Part shown: positions 14,372 to 20,239 of the stretch, piece by piece
Position numbering within the stretch: position 1 is the stretch's first letter
Layout: the number at the start of each line of letters is the position of its first letter
Source of the DNA: Candidatus Bipolaricaulota bacterium
GTDB lineage: Bacteria > Bipolaricaulota > Bipolaricaulia > Bipolaricaulales > Bipolaricaulaceae
DNA: 20,239 nucleotides
Assembly (NCBI GenBank): GCA_025060555.1
Contig: JANXBC010000016.1
Span: 1 to 20,239, forward strand
Direction: 5' to 3'
Notes under the pieces: generated by a model
Databases searched by the model: none
Told to the model about the DNA's origin: nothing
The model's input: only the letters and a program-made list of their open reading frames with translations
Made by a program: the position numbers and the translations under genes

Positions 14372-15544
14372 ATGTCGAGGGTGCCCGCGCAGCTGCGAAA
14401 TAAACGGTTTTGGGGGGAGACCCTGGAGGCTTACCTCTTCCTCCTTCCTACTCTTTTTGTGCTGGGCGTTTTCACGCTCTATCCCTTTGTGAACGCTTTT
14501 GTTTACAGCCTCTATGACATTCGCACCCGTACTGTTCCTGGCCCAGTCATTTACACCCTCGCGGAAGGGGTGGACGCGTGGACTGCGCTTCTTGCTCGCG
14601 GCCGAATCCCCGAGGATTTGCAGATCACGTTAGAGAAGCATGGGGCGAGGCGGGCGGATCTATGGGTGCGGCTCCGCCAAAGCGCCCGGTGGGTGATCAA
14701 AGACGAGGGCAATCAACAAGAATATATCGTCGTCCAAGAAGGCGATGTTCTGCGTGTTTATCAAGCGAAAACCCAATGGGCTTTGGCTCCGGTGGCCTGG
14801 GACAATTTCCGCCAGGCCTTCCGCGATCCGGACTTCACAAAGGCTCTATTCAACACCTTGAAATACGTGGGAATAAGCGTCCCCATAACCCTCTTCTTAG
14901 CTCTTTTGCTCGCCTCCCTCCTAAACCAAGCCTTGGTGGGTCGCGCCCTCTTTCGGCTCGTCAACTTTCTCCCTTATATCACCCCGATCGTCGCCATCAC
15001 CATGGTTTGGCAATGGATTTATGACCGAGATTGCGGCCTTTTGAACTATATTCTCTCGACAATAGCTGGCTTATTTGGAACCAAATTCAGTCTCCTGGAC
15101 TGGTTAAACGACGCGCGCCTTGCGCTTCCCGCCCTCATCATCATGAACGTTTGGCGGTTTGTTGGGTATCAAGCGCTCATTCTTCTGGCCGGCATGCAGG
15201 GGATCGATCGGGAATACTACGAAGCCGCACGTGTAGATGGTGCGAGCGGATGGCAAGTGTGGCGCCGCATCACCATACCCCTTCTTAGCCCCCAGATCTT
15301 CTTCGTGTTCATCATCTCCATGATCGGCGCGTTCAAAATATTTGAGGAGGTCTTCATCCTTTTCATGGGCCCCGGACCGCAGAAGTCCGCGCTCACCATT
15401 GTGTACTACGTATTTACCAAAGCCTTTGATTCCGGACATTATGGCCTGGCCTCCGCCGCTTCCGTCATCCTTTTCGCCATCATCTTCACCCTTTCCCTCT
15501 TCCAGCTCACTGTGGTTCAACGCCGTGTCCATTATGAACGTTGA
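14372..15544 (+). CDS. ABC transporter permease, MalF/UgpA type, with an extracytoplasmic insert (390 aa)
   Basis: The second permease of the importer. It opens with a first membrane segment (AYLFLLPTLFVLGVFTLYPF) and has about five more from residue 165 on. The docking EAA motif is EYYEAARVDGASGWQVWRRITIPLLSP. Family members are usually 290-310 aa; here about 90-100 extra residues (roughly 50-145) lie between the first and second membrane segments, probably outside the membrane. The insert carries charged sequence such as DLWVRLRQSARWVIKDEG. MalF of E. coli also has a large periplasmic domain, but placed later in the chain. The ATG directly follows a strong hairpin and has no visible Shine-Dalgarno site. 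The 3' end overlaps the nuclease gene by 11 bases. Confidence 0.88.
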   Translation: MSRVPAQLRNKRFWGETLEAYLFLLPTLFVLGVFTLYPFVNAFVYSLYDIRTRTVPGPVIYTLAEGVDAWTALLARGRIPEDLQITLEKHGARRADLWVRLRQSARWVIKDEGNQQEYIVVQEGDVLRVYQAKTQWALAPVAWDNFRQAFRDPDFTKALFNTLKYVGISVPITLFLALLLASLLNQALVGRALFRLVNFLPYITPIVAITMVWQWIYDRDCGLLNYILSTIAGLFGTKFSLLDWLNDARLALPALIIMNVWRFVGYQALILLAGMQGIDREYYEAARVDGASGWQVWRRITIPLLSPQIFFVFIISMIGAFKIFEEVFILFMGPGPQKSALTIVYYVFTKAFDSGHYGLASAASVILFAIIFTLSLFQLTVVQRRVHYER

Positions 15545-16373
15545 AGGGAAGTTCAGGGAGAAGAAATTGCTTGTCCTCGCCGCACTTCTTTTCTTCGGAT
15601 CCTTAGTAGCCTCAGCACAACCTCCGCAATCGGCGTTCCCTGCGCGCATCAGCCGCTGGTTGGACGGCGACACCGCGCAGATTCGCGTTTTGGGTGATGC
15701 TCCAAATTGGGTGGGTAGTTACGAGACCGTGCGCCTTTTGGGTATCGATACGCCAGAAATGGGTGAGCCTTTTTCAGAGGAAGCCCTGCGTTTCTTTCGC
15801 ACCCTTACCTTGGGAAAGAATGTGTATGTGGAACTGAGTGCCTGGGAGCGGCGGGATGTGCATAGCCGACTCCTTGCGTACCTTTGGGTGGAAGCTTCCG
15901 CGGGCTGGGTTTTGGTGAACGAAGCCCTTTTGCGTGCGGGGTTAGCTCGGCTCCTTGTCTACTATCCCGAGTTAGAAAAGTATTACTGCCGCTTCCTGCG
16001 GGCCTTGACTTTAGCCCAGGTGGACAAGCTGGGCCTTTGGGGAGAATACAAGGAGCCAATAGAGCTCGCCTCAATCGAAACTAACCCCACAAAATACGTT
16101 TTGGAAACAGTCAGTGTGATATTTTCCGTTTCCCGAGTAGGACAAGACCGCTTCGGCTGGTCTTTGTGGGCCGAAGGCAGTCAGTTTGGCTTCCGCGCGG
16201 TCATTCAGGATCCCTGTTCTCAAGGTTGGGAAACGGCGCAGTTTAGCCCAGAAAATTTGGTGGGGAAGAAGATCAGAGTGACTGGGGAGTTACGGTGGGA
16301 TAGCCTCGAAGGCGGTCCCCGCCTCATCGTGTACTTCCCCGAGCAACTCATGGTTTTGAAGGAGGGGGAATGA
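15534..16373 (+). CDS. Secreted thermonuclease (SNase family) with intact active site plus OB-like domain (279 aa)
   Basis: After a signal peptide (residues about 10-28, LLVLAALLFFGSLVASAQ) comes an SNase domain. The catalytic set is intact: D46 in LDGDT, R67 in VRLLG, D72, T73 and E75 in IDTPE, and R112 in SRLLAYLW, matching D21, R35, D40, T41, E43 and R87 of staphylococcal nuclease. These enzymes cut DNA and RNA to 3'-phosphorylated products using calcium. Residues about 185-279 form a second, OB-like domain (VSVIFSVSRVG, KKIRVTGELRW, LIVYFPEQLMVL). The layout matches the degenerate protein at 8286-9068. The ATG at 15534 overlaps the permease gene by 11 bases; longer in-frame starts lie inside the permease gene and would not give a signal peptide. 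It overlaps the phosphoesterase start. Confidence 0.87.
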   Translation: MNVEGKFREKKLLVLAALLFFGSLVASAQPPQSAFPARISRWLDGDTAQIRVLGDAPNWVGSYETVRLLGIDTPEMGEPFSEEALRFFRTLTLGKNVYVELSAWERRDVHSRLLAYLWVEASAGWVLVNEALLRAGLARLLVYYPELEKYYCRFLRALTLAQVDKLGLWGEYKEPIELASIETNPTKYVLETVSVIFSVSRVGQDRFGWSLWAEGSQFGFRAVIQDPCSQGWETAQFSPENLVGKKIRVTGELRWDSLEGGPRLIVYFPEQLMVLKEGE

Positions 16374-17557
16374 AACGGATTATCTTTTCTCTTTTGGTTG
16401 TGCTTAGGAGCCTTGTCGCCTTTTGCTCTCTCCTTTATGGGCCATGGGCAGGAGCGCCACAAAGGGAGAGCATCACTCTAAGCTGGGTTGCCTCCCCTCC
16501 CACAAGCGTGGTCGTTCAATATGGCCCTCTCCCCAGCTATTTGGACACGGGCGAGTTTTTGTTCTCCACTACCTATCAGCCAACAGGTGCTTCAGAGCGG
16601 GAAATCGTGCATTTTGTCCTCACGGATCTTCAGCCAAACACATGGTATGTTTATTGTCTGGTCTTCCCTGACGGCGAAACCACCCCTTTGGGGACCTTTC
16701 GCACCGCGCCAGAACCCGGTGAGCCCGTGAGCTTTGCCGTGGTTTCTGACACGCAGTGGCAGTGGGATGAGCCCAATCGCGTGCAGATGGTAGCCACGGC
16801 CATGGCCAATGATCCGTGGGCGTTCCATTTCGTCTTACATGGCGGGGACCTCGTGGAGACACCCATTCCCAGCCATTGGGAGTTCTTTTTCCGCTCCATG
16901 GCCCCCATCCTTCGCTGGGCCCCCCTCCTTCCCGTTCTCGGAAATCATGAGCGGGATAGCCTCACGTATTACCAGCATTTCGCCCTGCCGGCTGGCGAAG
17001 GGCGTCTTGGGAAACGCTGGTGGGCTCTGCATTGGGGCGATGTGGTAGTCGTTGGCCTTGATTCTAACGCGAAAACCCCGCAAGACTACCTCGATCAGTT
17101 GGCGTGGGTGCGAACAAATTTGTCCGGGCCTGAACCCTACAAGATCGTGATCTTCCACCATCCTGTATTCTCTTCGGACGCAAGCTACGGACCCGGAGCC
17201 GAAGGTCTGCAGAGGCTATGGCACCCAGTGTTTGCTGAGCTCGGCGTGGATTTGGTGTTGAGCGGCCATGCTCACAATTACGAACGCATTGAGCGGGATG
17301 GTGTAACTTATCTTGTTGTGGGGGGAGGCGGGGCCAATGCGTATCCTCTTGCTTCCACGCGGCTGGAGGGTTCCAAGGTCGGGATAAGCGGTTGGCACTT
17401 CTACGTGGCCATCCGCGCTGATTCCCAAGGGCTAAACGTCAGGACGGTGGGGGTGGCCCAGGTCCGCGCTGAACGGGTTATTCCCTGGCGGGAAACACTG
17501 GATGCGTTTACGTTACCGGCAACGAGTTGGTCGGAGCGACCGGATTTGAACCGGTGA
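16370..17557 (+). CDS. Secreted metallophosphoesterase with N-terminal fibronectin-III-like domain (395 aa)
   Basis: An N-terminal hydrophobic stretch is probably a signal peptide. Residues about 35-115 look like the beta domain found before purple-acid-phosphatase-type enzymes (ITLSWVASPPTSVVVQYG, LQPNTWYVYCL). The calcineurin-like catalytic domain follows with its metal motifs in order: SDTQ (first Asp), GGDLVE, GNHE, FHHPVF and SGHAHNYER. The tyrosine motif of true purple acid phosphatases is not seen, so a general phosphomonoesterase or phosphodiesterase is more likely. ATGA overlap with the nuclease gene and a GGAGGGGG site indicate coupled translation. Oddly, the last nine residues (WSERPDLNR) and the stop are antisense to tRNA-Pro, so the natural C-terminus may have been altered. 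Confidence 0.88.
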   Translation: MKRIIFSLLVVLRSLVAFCSLLYGPWAGAPQRESITLSWVASPPTSVVVQYGPLPSYLDTGEFLFSTTYQPTGASEREIVHFVLTDLQPNTWYVYCLVFPDGETTPLGTFRTAPEPGEPVSFAVVSDTQWQWDEPNRVQMVATAMANDPWAFHFVLHGGDLVETPIPSHWEFFFRSMAPILRWAPLLPVLGNHERDSLTYYQHFALPAGEGRLGKRWWALHWGDVVVVGLDSNAKTPQDYLDQLAWVRTNLSGPEPYKIVIFHHPVFSSDASYGPGAEGLQRLWHPVFAELGVDLVLSGHAHNYERIERDGVTYLVVGGGGANAYPLASTRLEGSKVGISGWHFYVAIRADSQGLNVRTVGVAQVRAERVIPWRETLDAFTLPATSWSERPDLNR

Positions 17558-17604
17558 CCTCTGGCCCCCCATGCCAGCGCGCTGCCAGGCTGCGCTACGC
17601 TCCG
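17528..17604 (-). tRNA. tRNA-Pro (anticodon GGG)
   Basis: Read on the minus strand, the acceptor arms CGGAGCG/CGCTCCG pair over seven bases, the D-arm is GCGC-AGCCTGGCA-GCGC, the anticodon arm CTGGC-ATGGGGG-GCCAG gives anticodon GGG (complement of 17568-17570), and the T-arm is ACCGG-TTCAAAT-CCGGT. The discriminator is A and CCA is encoded. CGG...CCGACCA and AGCCTGG are typical of bacterial tRNA-Pro. It decodes CCC and CCU. Its 3' part overlaps the end of the phosphoesterase gene on the other strand by 30 bases. Confidence 0.97.
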
Positions 17605-17613
17605 CCTAACTCA

Positions 17614-17642
17614 ATCCTACTCACCTTAGACCCTTTTGCCAA
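17614..17642 (-). promoter_or_regulatory. Promoter of tRNA-Pro
   Basis: On the minus strand TTGGCA (17642-17637), a 17-bp spacer and TAGGAT (17619-17614) precede the mature tRNA 5' end by nine bases, a good sigma-70-type arrangement with a very short 5' leader. Confidence 0.7.
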
Positions 17643-17720
17643 CGGGTGAGCTCTCTGTGCTGTCGGCGATGTTGAGCTCGCCCCCAAGCACAAGACATCG
17701 ACAATGCGCGGGAGTTCCCC

Positions 17721-18137
17721 CTAGCGCCTTTTAGCATGTGTCGGCCACACGGTGGTTTGCCCTGTCGATTCCTGCGAACCACCGCAACTTACGGTTTTCC
17801 AGGCGCTCACTTCGGCGGTTGAGAACCAAGGGCGCCATTTTTTCAGCGTTTCCTGGGCCGCTTTTATTTCCATGTACACGGCTTTTTGATCCATAGCCTC
17901 AAAATCAGCCCGCCTAGCCTAATTCAAGGCAACGCGCGCGGCACGGGTACGCAAAGGCGCCAATTCCTTTCCCCAAAAGACCTTGCGGGCTGCTTCCTCT
18001 TGGCCGAGAAATTCAATGATTACGAAGACCCGGGTCTCACCTCCACCCGTTTCCCAAGCAATTTTGAGCGGTTTCTCGCGATTCCAAGCGTTCCTGCCCG
18101 CGGCCCCGAAGAACCAAAACGCCAAAGTTTCTGAGCC
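17721..18137 (-). pseudogene. Unrecognised minus-strand reading frame interrupted by one TAG
   Basis: This lies in the 680-base stretch (17605-18287) between tRNA-Pro and rsmA that holds no clear gene. One minus-strand frame is open from 18137 to 17722 apart from a single TAG at 17921-17919. The two halves read like protein on both sides of the stop, for example ETRVFVIIEFLGQEEAARK before it and AVYMEIKAAQETLKKW after it, both helix-like and charged. A 57-residue frame starts at the ATG at 17894 after the stop. I do not recognise the family. It may be a decayed gene; chance openness in G+C-rich DNA is the alternative. The rest of the stretch holds the tRNA promoter and the rsmA promoter region. 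Confidence 0.3.
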
Positions 18138-18274
18138 TCAAATGGGCTTGGTCAGATGCGCGGGTCCTTCATGCTGTTTTTGAGATGGATGAAGAAGAAC
18201 GCCCCGTAGGACTCCTCGGCCAAGGGGTATTTTGCGCCCAGGCTTGAATTTTTCCGCTCGCCCTTCGTCCTGGT

Positions 18275-18280
18275 TAAGAT
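18275..18280 (+). promoter_or_regulatory. -10-like hexamer for leaderless rsmA
   Basis: TAAGAT lies seven bases before the ATG at 18288, with no Shine-Dalgarno site. A -35 was not convincing. Confidence 0.45.
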
Positions 18281-18287
18281 CACCCAG

Positions 18288-19127
18288 ATGATGGAAAAGC
18301 TTACTACGCCTTCAGTAGTGCGTCGCATCCTCTGCCAATATGGAGTAAGCCTGCAAAAAAGTTTGGGCCAGCATTTCCTTGTGGATGCCAACGTGCTTCA
18401 ATGCATACTCGAGGCCATCCCGGCTTCCGCGGAAGACCGCGTGATTGAGATAGGGGCAGGCATTGGCACGCTGACGGTAGCTTTAGCCCCCCAAGTGGGG
18501 AAACTCTTCGCCGTGGAAATCGACCCTCGCCTCATTCCCATCCTCCAGGAGAACGTGAGCCCCTTTCCCAATGTGAAAATAGTGCACGCGGATTTCCAAG
18601 ACCTGAAGCTAGCGGAGTTCGGTGAAGACTTGGTTATTGTGGGGAATCTGCCCTATGGCATTACGAGCGAGGTGCTGCTTAAGCTTGTGCGAGAACGCGG
18701 GAGTGTGAGCCGCGCGGTGTTCACAGTGCAGTGGGAGGTGGGGGAGAAGCTCGTGGCGCGGCCCGGGCCAAATACGACACGGCTTGCTGTGCATCTGCGG
18801 GCTTATTACGAAGTAGAACTCCTGCGCAAGGTCTCCCGCACTGTGTTCTTCCCCCCACCGGAAGTGGATGGGGCTTTGGTTCGCCTTTTCCGGCTCCCTT
18901 CCCCAGCGATAACGGCCACGGAGGAGGCATTTGCGCGCACCTTGGCCCTGGCGTTTCAACAGCGCCGAAAAACCCTGCGGCATATCCTGGCCAAACATTT
19001 TTCCGCCGCATTAGCTGAGGAAATCCTCAAAGAGCTTGAATTGGACCCGCGGATTCGCGCCGAGGCCCTCGACATTCAGCAATGGGATCAGTTGGCTTTG
19101 GCCCTAAGCGCGCGCGGGCTCCTCTGA
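18288..19127 (+). CDS. rsmA: RsmA (KsgA): 16S rRNA A1518/A1519 dimethyltransferase (279 aa)
   Basis: RsmA dimethylates two adjacent adenines in the 3' hairpin of 16S rRNA during small-subunit assembly. The N-terminus has QKSLGQHFLVD, the family signature. The SAM site is IEIGAGIGTLT, followed by AVEIDPRL and HADFQD. The catalytic motif is NLPYGITSEVL, with glycine where tyrosine is more common (NLPYYITSP). The C-terminal domain has VFFPPPEVDGALVRL and FQQRRKTLRHIL, both typical. Length is normal. Two ATGs in a row (18288 and 18291) could serve as start. It is preceded by its own promoter-like element and followed by a separately promoted phosphatase gene. Confidence 0.96.
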   Translation: MMEKLTTPSVVRRILCQYGVSLQKSLGQHFLVDANVLQCILEAIPASAEDRVIEIGAGIGTLTVALAPQVGKLFAVEIDPRLIPILQENVSPFPNVKIVHADFQDLKLAEFGEDLVIVGNLPYGITSEVLLKLVRERGSVSRAVFTVQWEVGEKLVARPGPNTTRLAVHLRAYYEVELLRKVSRTVFFPPPEVDGALVRLFRLPSPAITATEEAFARTLALAFQQRRKTLRHILAKHFSAALAEEILKELELDPRIRAEALDIQQWDQLALALSARGLL

Positions 19128-19135
19128 CCGCAGTA

Positions 19136-19164
19136 TTGCTGAGACCTTGAGGAGTTGCTAATTT
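19136..19164 (+). promoter_or_regulatory. Promoter for a leaderless GTG-start phosphatase gene
   Basis: TTGCTG (19136-19141), a 17-bp spacer and TAATTT (19159-19164) are followed by only six bases before the GTG at 19171. This is one of the clearer leaderless candidates because both hexamers can be placed. Confidence 0.55.
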
Positions 19165-19170
19165 TTCCTC

Positions 19171-19947
19171 GTGCTTGACATAAGGGTGCTTCAAAAATTC
19201 CGAGAAGTGTTAGAAAAAGAGCCTCGGCTTGTGCGTCTTCCTGCGGACAAGAGCGTGGTATTCGTGGGCGATACCCATGGGGATCGCGAAGCGACAGAAG
19301 AGATTTTGCGGCGCTACTGCGACGAGGCCCACGTCATCGTGTTCCTTGGTGACTACGTGGACCGTGGTCCGGACTCCTTGGGAAACCTCCAGCTTCTCAT
19401 GGCGGCTAAGGTCAGCCATCCGGAAAGGATCTTCCTCCTCATGGGGAACCACGAGGCCTGGGCGGTGGCGCCCTTCGTGCCCGCGGACTTCTGGCGGGCC
19501 CTTTCCCTCCGCGAGGCGAAGTTCCTGGCGGAGACCCTGGCCCTGCTGCCGTTTGCGGCCTTCCATCCCGCCGGGATGCTGGCGGTGCACGGCGCCCTCC
19601 CCGACGTGGACGAGCTGGAGGAGATCGAGCGCGTGCCCCTGGGCTCGGCCAACTGGCGGAAGATGACGTGGGGGGACTGGGTGGACGGCCCGGGCTACCA
19701 GGTGGACCCCGGGGTGTGGGGCCGGCCGGCCTATGGCCGGGACTACTTCTTTGAGGTCATGGAGCGGCTGGGGCTGCGGGTTTTGGTGCGGGCCCACCAG
19801 CCCGACGCCCCCCTCTTCTTGTTTGGGGGCCGCTGCCTGACCCTGTTCACCAGCCACGCCTACGGGCCCGGCCCCCGCCGCGTGGCCCTCCTCCCCCCCG
19901 CCGCCCGCGTGCGCTCCGGCACCGATCTGGCCATCCAGGAGCTCTAA
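19171..19947 (+). CDS. PPP-family serine/threonine-type protein phosphatase or related phosphoesterase (258 aa)
   Basis: The metal-binding motifs of the PPP phosphatase family are all visible: GDTHGD (about residue 33), GDYVDRG (about 60), GNHE (about 91), VHGALP (about 140) and RAHQPDA (about 208). Such bacterial enzymes dephosphorylate proteins or small molecules such as diadenosine tetraphosphate; the target here is unknown. No signal peptide or membrane segment is seen. The GTG start is supported by the promoter six bases upstream. G+C jumps from about 59% to about 74% inside the gene near base 19440, and codon third positions become almost all G or C. Its TAA overlaps the TAG of the convergent transporter gene by two bases. 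Confidence 0.9.
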   Translation: MLDIRVLQKFREVLEKEPRLVRLPADKSVVFVGDTHGDREATEEILRRYCDEAHVIVFLGDYVDRGPDSLGNLQLLMAAKVSHPERIFLLMGNHEAWAVAPFVPADFWRALSLREAKFLAETLALLPFAAFHPAGMLAVHGALPDVDELEEIERVPLGSANWRKMTWGDWVDGPGYQVDPGVWGRPAYGRDYFFEVMERLGLRVLVRAHQPDAPLFLFGGRCLTLFTSHAYGPGPRRVALLPPAARVRSGTDLAIQEL

Positions 19948-20239
19948 AACGGCCAGATCAGGGGCACAAGGAGCACCACCAGCACGTACACAAGGACGTT
20001 GAAAATTCCGCCCAAAAGGAGGTAGTCGCGGAAGCGGTAGCCGGCCACGAGCACCAGGGAGTTGGGCGGGGTGCCCACGGGCGTGGCGTAGGCCGCGGCG
20101 GTCACGGTGGCCAGGGCCATGAGCACGGGGTGGGGCGCCACGTTCAGCGTTTGGCACATGGAAAGGGCGATGGGGGTGAGCATGGCCATGGTGGCGGTGT
20201 TGGACATGAACTGGGTGAGGAGGATGCCCACCGCGCTCA
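19944..20239 (-). CDS. SLC13/DASS-type anion transporter, C-terminal part only
   Basis: The frame is open to the window edge, so the true start lies outside. About 98 residues remain. The segment FMSNTATMAMLTPIALSM is the SNT signature of the divalent anion:sodium symporter family (SLC13/CitT), and ATPVGTPPNSLVLVAGY is the region after it, with the P-x-G-T-P-P-N pattern also found there. The end is a last hydrophobic helix (NVLVYVLVVLLVPLIWPF). Members import dicarboxylates, sulphate or phosphate with sodium. The substrate cannot be told from this part. It is very G+C-rich, like the other window end. Confidence 0.88.
   Translation of the reverse strand, partial: SAVGILLTQFMSNTATMAMLTPIALSMCQTLNVAPHPVLMALATVTAAAYATPVGTPPNSLVLVAGYRFRDYLLLGGIFNVLVYVLVVLLVPLIWPF

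Noticed and set aside
15342..15533. Long upstream extension of the nuclease frame
   Set aside because: It overlaps the permease gene by about 200 bases and would bury the signal peptide inside the chain.
17919..17921. Recoding of TAG (pyrrolysine or readthrough)
   Set aside because: There is no sign of a recoding element or of a catalytic need for it, and several genuine genes here end in TAG (5621, 14329, 19946 minus), so simple gene decay is more likely.
19210..20157. A 315-residue minus-strand frame across the phosphatase and transporter genes
   Set aside because: Both genes in this stretch show clear family motifs in other frames; the translation is rich in low-complexity Gly/Ala/Pro/Arg/His and is a high-G+C shadow.

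Overview
The window is 20.2 kb of compact bacterial chromosome, roughly 55-60% G+C in the middle and about 70% or more at both ends. It holds 17 apparent protein genes (two of them cut by the window edges), one tRNA, and the remains of at least one dead gene. No insertion sequences, CRISPR arrays or phage genes were seen. The housekeeping genes (rlmN, gatB, rsmA) are clearly bacterial. I cannot name the organism. The mix (TGS-type uridine kinase, SUF-type genes, several first genes apparently leaderless, others with strong Shine-Dalgarno sites) would suit a deep-branching, possibly thermophilic lineage such as Bipolaricaulota/Acetothermia, but that is a low-confidence guess.

Layout. 2-2531 (+): end of a macro-domain gene, a TGS/uridine-kinase fusion protein and a flavin-reductase-like protein. 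2563-3891 (-): dihydropyrimidinase/hydantoinase, divergent from rlmN (3953-5059, +). 5150-5623 (+): an Rrf2 regulator with a near-consensus promoter. It converges on a decayed SUF iron-sulphur locus on the minus strand: an intact frame for a SufU-like protein lacking two of three cysteine ligands, and a shattered sufC pseudogene. 6896-8296 (+): gatB.

8286-17557 is the most interesting block. A minus-strand operon (thymidine kinase, a three-gene NMT1/ThiY-type ABC importer, a secreted nuclease-like protein with lost active site) and a plus-strand operon (MalG-type permease, UgpB-like binding protein, MalF-type permease, secreted nuclease with intact active site, secreted metallophosphoesterase) diverge from one 91-bp intergenic region. 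Both operons carry secreted proteins with the same staphylococcal-nuclease plus OB-like layout. I infer a locus for scavenging extracellular nucleic acids or phosphate esters: cut outside, dephosphorylate, import, rephosphorylate.

The phosphoesterase gene runs into a tRNA-Pro(GGG) on the opposite strand, so its last nine residues are antisense to the tRNA. A 680-bp stretch without a clear gene follows, with an interrupted minus-strand frame. Then come rsmA, a PPP-family phosphatase and the 3' end of an SLC13-type transporter. Convergent genes overlap or nearly touch throughout, and I see no classical intrinsic terminator in the window.
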